Below, piece after piece: positions 32,919 to 41,288 of a DNA stretch of 64,000 nucleotides. Where the stretch lies: the NCBI RefSeq assembly GCF_002502735.1, contig NZ_DAQC01000001.1, positions 1,247,212 to 1,311,211 of the forward strand, given 5' to 3'. The notes under the pieces are model-generated. The model searched no databases. It was not told the DNA's origin and saw only the letters and a program-made list of their open reading frames with translations. Source of the stretch: Methanoregula sp. UBA64 (GTDB lineage: Archaea > Halobacteriota > Methanomicrobia > Methanomicrobiales > Methanospirillaceae). Every line of letters begins with the position of its first letter. Positions within the stretch are counted from its first letter, which is position 1. A program made the position numbers and the translations under genes.

Positions 32919-34876
32919 TATGACAGCCCCGAGTTCATCGCGGTCCAGCTGGCGCAGTTGTCGCTGCTCATGTACACCCCATTGTCGGTACCCGCGTAGA
33001 GTAGCCCGGTGGAATTGGCCGCAAGTGAGAGCACGTTCAGGCTGGAAAGACCGCTGTTGGAACATGCACTCCAGGTCACACCGCTGTCCGTGCTCTTGTA
33101 CACCCCGCCGCCATATGTGCCGGCAAAGAGTTTCGTGTGATCGGCCGGGCTTACCGCCAGCGCCCGTATATGGGTATTTGCCGGCTGCGTGGTGGCGGCC
33201 GTCCAGATGCTGCCGCCGTTCGTACTCCGGTATATTCCCCGGTTATCGATACCGGTCCAGAGTTTTGCGCTTGCGGACGGATCCATCACGATACTGGTGA
33301 CCGGGCCGATAGTACCCGTGAGTACGTCTACGTAAACGCTCTGGCTGTCGACAGTCGCAACGATCGTTCCTGTCCCAAGTGCAGAGGGAGTGTATGTCGA
33401 TTCAAACGTACCGGTATGCATGTACCCGCTGGCAGGAGCGAGCGAACCGCTGGTGGTGGTAAACAGTACGGGTATTCCTTCAGGAAGAGAGGTTGTCCCG
33501 GGTGTGGCCGAAAGATTGGTACCATCGGACTCTGATAGCAGGTCGGCAGTGACGAGCGAAGTACCGGTACTGGCGATCCTGGCAGGCAGTGCCGAGATCC
33601 CGAGCACCAGCCACGGGCTTGCCGTTACGCTCCCGCCAATATCCGATGAGCCCGGGCCGCTGTTGCTTCCCCACCAGTTGTCGGTGGCATCAAGCGCGCT
33701 GCCGCCATAGAGCGAGGTCCCGGTTGCGTGGTTGCCCGGCAGCCGGCAGAAGGTAACCGCCCGTGTGCCGGCAGAACTGCCGCCGGCCCAGACCGCGCCG
33801 CCGTTGCCGTTGCTGCCACCAGGACGGGTACACGTAGTAGAACCCTGATACGATCCGGAACCCCCTGCACCTCCCGTTCCTCCCGAACATCCGGTGATCG
33901 TGGATGAGGTAACCGATACCGTACCGGTTGCATACACCGCGCCCCCGCTTCCGCCATTGCCGCCAGCAGAACAAGCCCCATAAGCGCCGTTACTACCCCC
34001 GTTAGCGCCGTTTCCTGCCCGGCATCCGGTGATCGTAGAGGATTGAATCGACAGGGTGCCGGTCGAGTACACAGCACCACCGTATCCTCCCTCACCGGCG
34101 GAGCCGAAACCGCCATATCGGCTACCCCCGTTAGCGCCGTTTCCTGCCCGGCACCCGGTGATCGTGGAGGATCGAATCGACACATTCCCGGGTGAATAGA
34201 TTGCACCGCCGGAGCCTCCGGAGCCTCCATTGCCCGCGCCGTTCCATGCGCTCCCACCTCCGCCCCCGTTTCCTGCCGAACACCCGGTGATCGTGGATGC
34301 TATGACCGATACATTCCCGGTTGAATAGACTGCACCACCGGAGCCACCCCGGCCGCCGGAGCTCCCGGCTTGGTCGAGGGCCGTTCCGCTGCCTCCGTTT
34401 CCTGCCGAACACCCGGCGATCGTGGACGCGATGACCGATACATCCCCGGTTGAAATGATTGCACCGCCGGAACTTCCATCGCCTCCGGGATACCCGCTGC
34501 TGCCTGCTGCCGCGCTCCCGTTCTTCAGCGTCAGGCCGTTAATCGTGAGCGGATATCCACCATTATCAACGAAGACCCGGCCGTATGTCTGTGCGTCGAT
34601 GATGGTATCGGATGCGCTATGGCCGTCCGCCGCCCGTATCGTGACGCTGTTTGCTACGCTGATGTCGTACTGGTTATACGTGCCCGGCGAGAGGATAACC
34701 GTCCCGTCGCTGCCGGCATCGGCAATCGCCTGGGCGATCCCCCCGGAATAAGAGGTATCGATGGTGATCTCTGCCGCTCCTGCAGGCCCCGCCAGTACAA
34801 GCGCTATGAATCCGATCACAAGGATTGCCGGAACCAGGAAGGATCGTCCCGTACCGTTTGCAGATATTCCCGCCAT
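32918..34876 (-). CDS. Surface protein: Gly-rich beta-helix, Ig-like domain and propeller, first gene of operon
   Basis: A 652-residue secreted protein. Signal peptide (FLVPAILVIGFIALVLAGPAGAAE); a Gly-rich right-handed beta-helix with five near-identical blocks (SSTITGCRAGNGANGGS, SVIASTITGCSAGNGG and similar); then DNWWGSNSGPGSSDIGG, an Ig-like domain (about 470-560), and BNR/propeller repeats (IRALAVSPADHTKLFAGTYGGGVYKSTDSG; LAANSTGLLYAGTDNGVYMS). Paralogous in its last 150 residues to the next gene, so the two arose by duplication. The Cys in each helix block could cross-link or bind metal. ATG at 34876 follows GAGGAATTGAT. A likely adhesin or sheath-associated protein. Confidence 0.82.
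   Translation of the reverse strand: MAGISANGTGRSFLVPAILVIGFIALVLAGPAGAAEITIDTSYSGGIAQAIADAGSDGTVILSPGTYNQYDISVANSVTIRAADGHSASDTIIDAQTYGRVFVDNGGYPLTINGLTLKNGSAAAGSSGYPGGDGSSGGAIISTGDVSVIASTIAGCSAGNGGSGTALDQAGSSGGRGGSGGAVYSTGNVSVIASTITGCSAGNGGGGGSAWNGAGNGGSGGSGGAIYSPGNVSIRSSTITGCRAGNGANGGSRYGGFGSAGEGGYGGAVYSTGTLSIQSSTITGCRAGNGANGGSNGAYGACSAGGNGGSGGAVYATGTVSVTSSTITGCSGGTGGAGGSGSYQGSTTCTRPGGSNGNGGAVWAGGSSAGTRAVTFCRLPGNHATGTSLYGGSALDATDNWWGSNSGPGSSDIGGSVTASPWLVLGISALPARIASTGTSLVTADLLSESDGTNLSATPGTTSLPEGIPVLFTTTSGSLAPASGYMHTGTFESTYTPSALGTGTIVATVDSQSVYVDVLTGTIGPVTSIVMDPSASAKLWTGIDNRGIYRSTNGGSIWTAATTQPANTHIRALAVSPADHTKLFAGTYGGGVYKSTDSGVTWSACSNSGLSSLNVLSLAANSTGLLYAGTDNGVYMSSDNCASWTAMNSGLS
33880..34460. 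repeat. Imperfect coding repeats in the first surface gene
   Basis: Plus-strand blocks GAACATCCGGTGATCGTGGA / GCCCGGCACCCGGTGATCG recur at about 33887, 34018, 34146, 34269 and 34408, spacing roughly 120-140 bp, each encoding a beta-helix coil on the minus strand. Confidence 0.6.
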
Positions 34877-35042
34877 ATCAATTCCTCACGTTTTTGCACC
34901 GGGCCCGTCACAGGTCCTTAGTAAAAATAATCCCGTCAAACGACCGGTCACCCGTATCCGGTAAGGAATCCCGACGGGTACTATCCGTCAGCATCCTTCT
35001 CGTTAGGATCTGGGATAAGGAGGCTCTTAAAAAAATTGCGAA

Positions 35043-35065
35043 TCACTAGTGATAATCACTTGTGA
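35043..35065. promoter_or_regulatory. Twin palindromes TCACTAGTGA and TCACTTGTGA
   Basis: TCACTAGTGA (35043-35052) is a perfect 10-bp palindrome; TCACTTGTGA (35056-35065) differs at one position. They are 13 bp apart start to start, slightly over one helical turn, the layout of a cooperative regulator site. They lie about 170 bp upstream of the surface operon start. Confidence 0.4.
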
Positions 35066-35094
35066 ACCGTCAGGTGTGAACCCGGACAGACCGC

Positions 35095-35190
35095 TCACGT
35101 ATTTTGCGGTATTTTTCTTTTTGGGCGCTTTGTGGGGGCAGACTTCGGGACGCTGCGGAGCACCCCGGTAATCTCGGTGCGTTCCGGTAA
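35095..35190 (-). pseudogene. Remnant of a PAS regulator C-terminus
   Basis: The minus strand encodes EITGVLRSVPKSAPTKRP and then a stop, aligning with the C-terminal GITGVLHDVPEAAPARPTKK of the PAS regulator at 35901-36857. At DNA level 35082-35172 and 35884-35972 match at about three quarters of positions, with small indels. Only this tail is left; no domain upstream of it can be recognised. It and the intact copy bracket the small ORF and the Doc-like gene. Confidence 0.6.
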
Positions 35191-35287
35191 TCCCCCGGGG
35201 ATGCGGTGTTCGGATTCGGGTTGGGTGCCGGGAACAGAAACCTAATCATCACTGCCGCCATATATCAAATCACAAAATTCGTGGAAT

Positions 35288-35434
35288 ATGAATATGCCAG
35301 AGAAAAAAACCGGAACACAGGGAAAACAAGCACCGGCAGGCCGGGGAGAAGGTCTTAACCCGTCAGAGCGAAGCATCCTGCAAAAATCCACCGAGCGCCA
35401 CGACAAGGCACTCCGGATACTCAGTAAACTTTAA
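35288..35434 (+). CDS. Small basic ORF next to the Doc-like gene
   Basis: A 48-codon frame starting ATG AAT ATG (GTGGAAT before it) and ending TAA at 35432-35434. The product is Lys/Gln/Gly-rich at first (EKKTGTQGKQAPAGRGEG) and then helical (NPSERSILQKSTERHDKALRIL). Its stop overlaps the Doc-like stop, the two genes being convergent. It could be an antitoxin for that protein, since none is found upstream of it on its own strand, or simply an unrelated small protein; I do not recognise it. Confidence 0.4.
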   Translation: MNMPEKKTGTQGKQAPAGRGEGLNPSERSILQKSTERHDKALRILSKL

Positions 35435-35799
35435 TGTTCCATCGTTTTTACATGGTCCTTAAGCCATTGTTCAACCTCGCCGGGCTCACATTTGTATGAG
35501 GCTACCGCCAGCATGAATTCCACGATGGTATCCTCATCCGCTGCAATATAATATCCCTCCGACCCGAGAACATTTTCTGCAACAACAAGTGCAGTTCTTT
35601 TATTCCCGTCAATAAACGGATGTTGTGACCCGATGGCATGCAGAACGGTTGCGGCTCTTCTGAAAACATCTTTGATCTTGTTGACACGGAAGATCATGAA
35701 ATGGAGAGTAGATTCGGACAGGACACCATTGGTACCATCGAACTTCACGATGATCTCATCATGAATCTCGACAATCTTCTCGACGGTGAGACCCGGCAT
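35431..35799 (-). CDS. doc: Doc-like (Fic superfamily) toxin
   Basis: A 122-residue Fic-fold protein of the death-on-curing type. The active-site loop reads HPFIDGNKRTALVVAENVL (about residues 61-79), matching HxFx(D/N)(G/A)NKR(T/S). Doc proteins phosphorylate elongation factor Tu (Fic relatives AMPylate targets). Normally a Phd antitoxin gene lies just upstream on the same strand; here the upstream gene is a PAS regulator, so the toxin is orphan unless the small convergent ORF at 35288 is its partner. A TATA element (TGCATATATC, minus strand, about 35821-35830) puts the start close to a leaderless ATG. Confidence 0.87.
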   Translation of the reverse strand: MPGLTVEKIVEIHDEIIVKFDGTNGVLSESTLHFMIFRVNKIKDVFRRAATVLHAIGSQHPFIDGNKRTALVVAENVLGSEGYYIAADEDTIVEFMLAVASYKCEPGEVEQWLKDHVKTMEH

Positions 35800-35819
35800 G
35801 GTATTTTTATCTGTGTTCC

Positions 35820-35830
35820 GGATATATGCA
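35820..35830 (-). promoter_or_regulatory. TATA box of the Doc-like gene
   Basis: Minus-strand TGCATATATC sits 22-31 bp before the ATG at 35799, the spacing of a leaderless archaeal promoter. Confidence 0.45.
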
Positions 35831-35900
35831 AAGTTTCCGTTTTTTTATTTTCAATGGGTGGGGCCGATTCACCCTCGCAAGAGCCGGGCAGACCGCTTCC

Positions 35901-36857
35901 TTATTTTGCTGCATTTTTCTTTGTGGGCCGTGCAGGAGCCGCCTCCGGGACATCATGGAGCACCCCGGTAATCCCCGTGCAGGTACCTGCCCGGTCCCGC
36001 ATTGCCGTGCAGGAGAGTTCGATCCACGACTCACGCCCCTTCGTGTCCTTCAACCGGAACCGGATCCCTGTTGCCGCACCCTTCCTGCGGGTCGTGGCAA
36101 GGCCGGCGAGAGCGGCGGTACGGTCGTCCGGAACAACAAGATCCGTAAATGTCCGGCCCGCAAGCGTGTCCGGATCATACCCGTACTCCCTTACCCGGGG
36201 GCTGATGTAGGCGATCCGCCCTTCTGCATCAAGGGCAACGATGACCGCCGGGAGATGCTCCACGATCTCCCGGTACATCTCCCCCTCCTCCCGCAGCGCC
36301 ATCTCCCGTTTCTTATTCTCCGTGATATCCTGGCTTACCGCCATCATGCCCCGCGAGCCGTCCGGGAACTGGACCGGCATGTGCAGGATCTCGAAAAACT
36401 TGTGCCTGCCCCGGAAGTTCTCTTCCACAATGACGGTACTCACTTCACCGGCAAGGGCTCGTTCCATTGCTTCCCTGCACTCGTCAACGTTGACCACCAC
36501 ACCTTTGAGCGTATCCAGAAGGGAGCGGCCGATAAAATCCTCTTCGGCCATCCCGACCGTTTTCGGGATCCACTTGTTGAGCTGGACCACATGGAGGCTG
36601 CTGTCCGTAATGCAGTAGTGTTTCGAAGTATACTCCATGTACGTGGTGACCGGGATCTGCTTTGAGAGGAAGTACACCTTGGCGTTTCCCACCATCTGGA
36701 TATCGGCAAGTCCCTCGGTAGCCATCACCTCAAGGTACCGGCCGGCAGACATCCGGTTGATCCCGGTCTTCTCTGCTACCTGGAGGACATTGAGGCCCCG
36801 GGGATTTTTCATAAGGGCCTCGCGGATGAGGCGGGTTTTTTCCGGGTTGGTTTTCAT
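35901..36857 (-). CDS. Winged-helix regulator with two PAS domains
   Basis: A 318-residue regulator from the ATG at 36857; the in-frame ATG ten codons earlier has no ribosome binding site. Residues 1-70 carry a helix-turn-helix (RLIREALMKNPRGLNVLQVAEKTGINRMSAGRYLEVMATEGLADI), followed by two PAS domains (about 85-190 and 205-310) with the usual FFEILHMPVQFPDGSRGMMAVSQDITENKKREMALREEG linker. This layout is common in Methanomicrobiales, where such one-component sensors probably read a small ligand or redox state through PAS. Its Lys-rich C-terminal tail (TKKNAAK) is copied in the remnant at 35095-35190. Target genes unknown. Confidence 0.85.
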   Translation of the reverse strand: MKTNPEKTRLIREALMKNPRGLNVLQVAEKTGINRMSAGRYLEVMATEGLADIQMVGNAKVYFLSKQIPVTTYMEYTSKHYCITDSSLHVVQLNKWIPKTVGMAEEDFIGRSLLDTLKGVVVNVDECREAMERALAGEVSTVIVEENFRGRHKFFEILHMPVQFPDGSRGMMAVSQDITENKKREMALREEGEMYREIVEHLPAVIVALDAEGRIAYISPRVREYGYDPDTLAGRTFTDLVVPDDRTAALAGLATTRRKGAATGIRFRLKDTKGRESWIELSCTAMRDRAGTCTGITGVLHDVPEAAPARPTKKNAAK

Positions 36858-37143
36858 GGTACTCGTCTGCGCTACAGATCCCGGCATCCCTCCCGCAGTA
36901 TGCGGAGGTTGTGGTCCCGGGTCCGTTTTTAGTAATCCGGGTATTGTTTTCCCGGCGAATCAGATAAACGTGTGACGTTTCTTTTTTTACATCCGGATGC
37001 TGGGTCGCCCCCCAAAAAAAACCCGGGACACCCGGCTTACCCCGCACCCGGCCGGCAACTGCCTCTGGTGCCGGCTGGTTTCATATACCATCGCCTCCCC
37101 GTATACCAATAGGAGAACGGGAGAACCAGAAGGGAGCGTACCT

Positions 37144-38118
37144 ATGGATGACGATCTTGAGAAGATGGCAGCGCAGTGTAAGACGTTCACAAAAGAGATG
37201 ATGGACAACCCGTACCGCGGGATCGCCACGTTTTACGGCCTGCCCTGTACGGAATCCCTCGAAAACCTCGACATCGCACTCATCGGAGTGCCCTTCGACC
37301 TCGGAGTCACCAACCGGAGCGGGGCCCGGATGGGGCCGCGGGAACTGCGCAACCAGTCCCGCGAAGTGGGCGCCTATAACCACTGTACCCGCTCGACCCC
37401 CTGTGCGGACCACCGGATCGCAGATGTCGGGGATGTCCCGTTCCGCTCGGTGTACCGCATCGAGGAGGCACTGGACGATATCGCGGCCTTCTACCATGCA
37501 GTCGCCGGCGCCGGGGTCACCCCCGTTACCGCGGGCGGCGACCACGCGATCACCTTCCCCATACTCCGCGGGCTTGCCCCGCAGGAGAAGGTCTGTCTGG
37601 TCCACTTCGATTCCCACTGCGATACTGCACCGCCGATCCACGGGTGCGGGTGCGGGCATGGCTCGCCGATGAAAAACGCCGTGGAAGCCGGACTCGTCGA
37701 TCCCGCACACTCCCTCCAGATCGGGATCCGGGGATCGAGCGAACCCCTCTGGGAGTTCTCCTATGCAAGCGGTATGCGGGTCATCCACATTGAGGAGTTC
37801 TACGAACTCGGCTGGAAAAACGTTGTGCAGGAGATCCAAAAGACCGTGGGCGGGCGCCCGGTCTATCTCTCTTTTGATATTGACTGCCTCGACCCGGCCT
37901 TTGCCCCGGGCACCGGCACGCCGGTTGCCGGCGGCATGTCCACCTTTGAGGCGCTCCAGACCGTGCGGGGCATGCGGGGCCTCGATGTGATCGGCGGCGA
38001 CCTTGTGGAAGTCTCCCCGCCCTACGACCATGCGGGGATCACTGCCCTTGCCGGGGCAACCATCCTCTTTGAGATCCTCTGTCTTGCCGCAGAAGCCCGC
38101 AAAAAGAGGAACGCCTGA
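37144..38118 (+). CDS. Agmatinase/arginase-family ureohydrolase
   Basis: A 324-residue ureohydrolase. The Mn ligand motifs are visible: GGDHAITFP, HFDSHCDTAPP (here HCDT instead of the usual HxD) and SFDIDCLDPAFAPGTGTP, with GGDLVEVSPPYD near the C-terminus. The start at 37144 (GGGAG site) gives a family-like MDDDLEKMAAQC beginning; the earlier frame is unsupported. The family hydrolyses agmatine, arginine, formiminoglutamate, guanidinobutyrate or guanidine; the loop differences mean the substrate should be left open, though agmatinase (putrescine formation) is the commonest archaeal activity. Confidence 0.82.
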   Translation: MDDDLEKMAAQCKTFTKEMMDNPYRGIATFYGLPCTESLENLDIALIGVPFDLGVTNRSGARMGPRELRNQSREVGAYNHCTRSTPCADHRIADVGDVPFRSVYRIEEALDDIAAFYHAVAGAGVTPVTAGGDHAITFPILRGLAPQEKVCLVHFDSHCDTAPPIHGCGCGHGSPMKNAVEAGLVDPAHSLQIGIRGSSEPLWEFSYASGMRVIHIEEFYELGWKNVVQEIQKTVGGRPVYLSFDIDCLDPAFAPGTGTPVAGGMSTFEALQTVRGMRGLDVIGGDLVEVSPPYDHAGITALAGATILFEILCLAAEARKKRNA

Positions 38119-38243
38119 TCTTTTTTTTAACCACCAGGGCCTGTCTGCCCCGCTGCCGGCAGATGGACATGTATAAACATGAACAGGGTGAACTTTCACC
38201 AAGACTACTAGCTCCGTCCAGTATGGACACTCCGGTGACCCCC

Positions 38244-39455
38244 ATGCAGATCGCGTCCTGCAAGAAAACCTACCGCTACGAAACCCAGCGTGCCGTCCCG
38301 CTCACTGAAACCCTCGCCCGCATCGAGCCCAAGGTGCCCGCCGCCGGCATCACCCGGGTAGCCGATATCACCAGCCTCGACCGGATCGGGATCCCGGTCT
38401 TCTCCTGCATCCGGCCCACCGCAGAGGACGGGGCGATCACGGTGTACAACGGCAAAGGCGCGACCGTGGAAGAGTCCAAGATCTCCGGGATCATGGAGGG
38501 GATCGAGCGTTACTCCTCCGAGGTTCACGACCGGAAGGTCCGGCTCGACACCTACGAGATGATCGCGCAGGAGGGTAAGGCGGTCAATCCAAAGGATCTC
38601 ATCCTCCCGGCCGACACGGACACCGACCATGTCTTCCCGTGGGTCGAGGGCTGGGACATTGCAAACAACGAGCCGGTCTTTGTCCCGGCACAGGCAGTCT
38701 TCCATCCCCTTCCCCGGAATTTCCGGCAGATCTTCCGCACGTCCACAAACGGCCTTGCCTCGGGGAACACAAAAGAGGAGGCGATCTTCCACGCCCTCTG
38801 CGAGGTGATCGAGCGGGACGCATGGTCGCTGGTGGAGGCTACCAGGGATACCGGCCCGGCGGTGGCAGACATCGACGACCCGATGCTTGCGGCCATGCAG
38901 AAGAAGTTCGCCGATGCGCAGGTGGACGTGATCGTGCGGGATATCACAAGCGACGTGGGCATCCCCACGATGGCGGCAGTGGCCGACGATGTGCTCTTAA
39001 AAGACCCGGCGCTCCTTACCATCGGGATCGGCACCCACACGAGCGCGAGGATCGCGGTGATGCGGGCGCTCACCGAGGTTGCCCAGAGCCGGCTCACCCA
39101 GATCCACGGGGCCCGCGAGGACACGGCAACGGTAGACCTCAAGATGAAGATGGGCTACGACCGGATGAAACGGATCAACGGCTACTGGTTTAAGGACAAC
39201 GGGACCGTGGACTATCCCGCGCTCGCATCGTACGATACCGACGATTTTGCGACCGATATCAAAAACGCCATCGATGCCCTGAAAAAACAGGGCCTCTCCC
39301 GCGTGATCGTGGTGGACCTGACCCGGGAGGAGATCGGAATACCGGTGGTCCGGGTGATTGTCCCGGGCCTCGAAGTGTACGCCATGGACCCCGAGCGGAG
39401 AGGGGAGCGCCTGAAACATGCCAAAAACCATCGTCTTTCTCGGGCCAAGCCTTGA
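38244..39455 (+). CDS. ycaO: YcaO-domain protein for McrA glycine thioamidation
   Basis: From the ATG at 38244, with GGTGACC in perfect position, a 403-residue YcaO protein: KKTYRYETQRAVPLTETLARIEPKVPAAGITRVADITSLDRIGIPVFSCIRPTAEDGAI is the family N-terminus, and the ATP-binding EVIERDAWSLVEATR and GLASGNTKEEAIFHALCEVIERD block follows. Earlier in-frame ATGs at 38163 and 38223 lack sites. In methanogens YcaO acts with TfuA to convert a glycine of methyl-coenzyme M reductase McrA into thioglycine; TfuA overlaps its 3' end by 38 bp here, which identifies the pathway. Cytoplasmic. Confidence 0.92.
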   Translation: MQIASCKKTYRYETQRAVPLTETLARIEPKVPAAGITRVADITSLDRIGIPVFSCIRPTAEDGAITVYNGKGATVEESKISGIMEGIERYSSEVHDRKVRLDTYEMIAQEGKAVNPKDLILPADTDTDHVFPWVEGWDIANNEPVFVPAQAVFHPLPRNFRQIFRTSTNGLASGNTKEEAIFHALCEVIERDAWSLVEATRDTGPAVADIDDPMLAAMQKKFADAQVDVIVRDITSDVGIPTMAAVADDVLLKDPALLTIGIGTHTSARIAVMRALTEVAQSRLTQIHGAREDTATVDLKMKMGYDRMKRINGYWFKDNGTVDYPALASYDTDDFATDIKNAIDALKKQGLSRVIVVDLTREEIGIPVVRVIVPGLEVYAMDPERRGERLKHAKNHRLSRAKP

Positions 39456-40071
39456 CCGGGCAGCGGCGGAAAAGATTCTCGCAGCAGAGTACCGGCCGCC
39501 GGCAAAACGGGGCGATCTTACTCATGCGATTGAGGACGGGGCGGGGATCATCGTCCTCATCGACGGGGTCTTCCACCAGGAGGCGGCCGTTGCCCACCGC
39601 GAGGTTCTTGCAGCGGTAAAGAAAGGGATCACGGTGGTCGGGGCGTCGAGCATGGGGGCGCTCCGGGCCGCCGAACTCCATACGCTCGGGATGACCGGCA
39701 TCGGGAAGATCTTCGGGCTGTACCGGGACGGGAAACTTGTCTCCGACGACGAGGTGGCGCTGGTCTTTGACCCGGCCTCAGGTTATGCCCTTTCAGAGCC
39801 CCTGATCAACATCCGCTGTACCTTAAAAAAGGCGGAAGCGGCCGGCATCCTCACCGCAGCCGACAACGCGGCCCTGCTTGCCGCGGCACAATCCGTCTTC
39901 TACCCCCAGCGGACGTACAAAAAGATCGCTGCTGCCGCCGGGGACACGGTTGATGCTGCGACACGGGAGCGGTTCCTTGCGTTTGCTGCTGCAAACCCTG
40001 CCGACCAGAAAAAAGAGGATGCCATAGCAGCGCTGGAGTACGTCAGGGATCTCATACGCAAAACCGGGTAA
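39418..40071 (+). CDS. tfuA: TfuA-like protein, partner of YcaO
   Basis: A 217-residue TfuA-family protein: TIVFLGPSLDRAAAEKILAAEYRPPAKRGDL, ITVVGASSMGALRAAELHTLGMTGIGKIFGLYRDGKLVSDDEVAL and YALSEPLINIRCTLKKAE are the family's conserved blocks. TfuA is needed with YcaO for thioglycine formation in McrA, probably helping sulfur delivery or substrate recognition. It begins 38 bp inside the ycaO gene, with GGGGAG 11 bases before the ATG, so the two are co-translated. Normal length. Confidence 0.9.
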   Translation: MPKTIVFLGPSLDRAAAEKILAAEYRPPAKRGDLTHAIEDGAGIIVLIDGVFHQEAAVAHREVLAAVKKGITVVGASSMGALRAAELHTLGMTGIGKIFGLYRDGKLVSDDEVALVFDPASGYALSEPLINIRCTLKKAEAAGILTAADNAALLAAAQSVFYPQRTYKKIAAAAGDTVDAATRERFLAFAAANPADQKKEDAIAALEYVRDLIRKTG

Positions 40072-40182
40072 GAAACGGTTATCGGAAATTTCCCGGGCTG
40101 CGGGGTTCCCCCGGTTTCCGTGGATTTGCGAACCCGGCCCCTGTTTATCGACGGGGATTTTCTGCGGGATAAAAAAAGGGAC

Positions 40183-40779
40183 TTATTTTAACTTGATCCA
40201 CACGTACGCGAACCGCTGGAACGCGGTCACGTGCCCGAAGACCCCGAAGATGAGGAGGAGCCAGCCCAGCAGGTTCAGCCCGAAGATCGTTGCGGGGAAG
40301 AGGATAAAGGCAATTCCCACGACCATGATGAGCACGAGACGGTCTGCCCGGCCCAGCACCCCGGCATAGACCCGGCCCACGCCCACGGCCTGCGCCTGTG
40401 TCCCGAGATACGAGGACATCAGGACGCCGGTGAGCGCGAGCACCCCGATCGGCCAGGGCACGAGGCCGCTTGCAAAGATACCGGTGATGATGAAGATATC
40501 CGCGTACCGGTCGACCGCATGGTCGAGGAAGTCGCCCCGCAGGCTCTGGCTCTTCATCTCCCGGGCAACGGCTCCGTCCATGGCATCGCAGAAGGCGTTG
40601 ACCGCCACCGCAAGGATGGCCCATACCGTCATCTGGAAAAAGAAGAGGATGCCGGCAGCAAGAGATGCAAGAAGGGCGGCGATCGTCAGGACATTGGGGG
40701 TGATCTTCCAGCGGATGGCGCAGCGCACGAGCGGGTCGAAATAGACTTTGACATGCGGGCGGTACTGGTCGAGCGTCAT
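40183..40779 (-). CDS. CDP-alcohol phosphatidyltransferase (archaetidylinositol-phosphate synthase type)
   Basis: A 198-residue membrane enzyme with the complete CDP-alcohol phosphotransferase motif D-x2-DG-x2-AR-x8-G-x3-D-x3-D: CDAMDGAVAREMKSQSLRGDFLDHAVD (about residues 63-90). About six hydrophobic segments. Archaeal members of this size make archaetidylinositol phosphate or related polar lipids; the exact alcohol substrate cannot be decided. Its start overlaps the stop of the AK6-like gene by four bases (ATGA), and the HisC gene is coupled to that, so it ends a four-gene chain. Confidence 0.88.
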   Translation of the reverse strand: MTLDQYRPHVKVYFDPLVRCAIRWKITPNVLTIAALLASLAAGILFFFQMTVWAILAVAVNAFCDAMDGAVAREMKSQSLRGDFLDHAVDRYADIFIITGIFASGLVPWPIGVLALTGVLMSSYLGTQAQAVGVGRVYAGVLGRADRLVLIMVVGIAFILFPATIFGLNLLGWLLLIFGVFGHVTAFQRFAYVWIKLK

Positions 40780-41288
40780 GGGGTCACCTCCACGAATGCG
40801 GACCAGTCAATATTCCCAAACGAGGCCGGGGTCTTTCCCTCGTAAAACTGCCCGATCGCATCGGCGCAGGCCGCAGGGGTCATGCCCGTAGTGTCCAGTT
40901 CGAAGATTTCCCCGGGCTCGTACTCATCCACGGTCTCGATCAGGCAGACGTCGAGCGCCTCGGCATCGCGGTTCTCCCCGATCTTCTCCGGCGCATATCC
41001 CCGGGCGGCAAGCCGTTTCTCAAGCTCGTCGGGACGAAGCCGGAGCACCACGATCCGGTCGCAGGGGAGCAGGTGGGCAAAGTGCCCCTCGATAAACCCG
41101 TCGAAGGGCACGAGCTCGTCTGCCATCCGGTCGGTATCGATCACCTGCGTATCCCGGTCCGGGTCTTTCCCGAGCGCATAGGGCTGTACGATATCGGAGA
41201 TGTGGACAACCTTGTGCCCGCGGCGGGCAAGCTCATCGGCCACCGTCGATTTCCCGGTCCCCGGCGTGCCGGTGATCCCGCACATCAT
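40776..41288 (-). CDS. AK6/Fap7-type adenylate kinase
   Basis: A 170-residue nucleotide kinase/ATPase. Walker A is GTPGTGKST (about residues 6-14), followed by the family's DGFIEGHFAHLLPCDRIVVLRLRPDELEKRLAARGY segment. This is the AK6 (Fap7, CINAP) type, which in eukaryotes and archaea is needed for small ribosomal subunit maturation as well as having adenylate kinase activity. It starts with ATG ATG overlapping the hisC stop by four bases and runs into the phosphotransferase gene by four bases. Confidence 0.9.
   Translation of the reverse strand: MMCGITGTPGTGKSTVADELARRGHKVVHISDIVQPYALGKDPDRDTQVIDTDRMADELVPFDGFIEGHFAHLLPCDRIVVLRLRPDELEKRLAARGYAPEKIGENRDAEALDVCLIETVDEYEPGEIFELDTTGMTPAACADAIGQFYEGKTPASFGNIDWSAFVEVTP

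Larger units (their letters stand above)
34877..35287. other. Upstream region of the surface operon, with operator-like palindromes and a gene remnant
   Basis: No intact gene. It contains the promoter of the surface operon, T-rich stretches (TTAAAAAAATTG near 35028-35039), twin palindromes at 35043-35065 and the remnant of a PAS-regulator C-terminus at 35095-35190. The plus-strand end leads into the small ORF at 35288. Confidence 0.5.
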
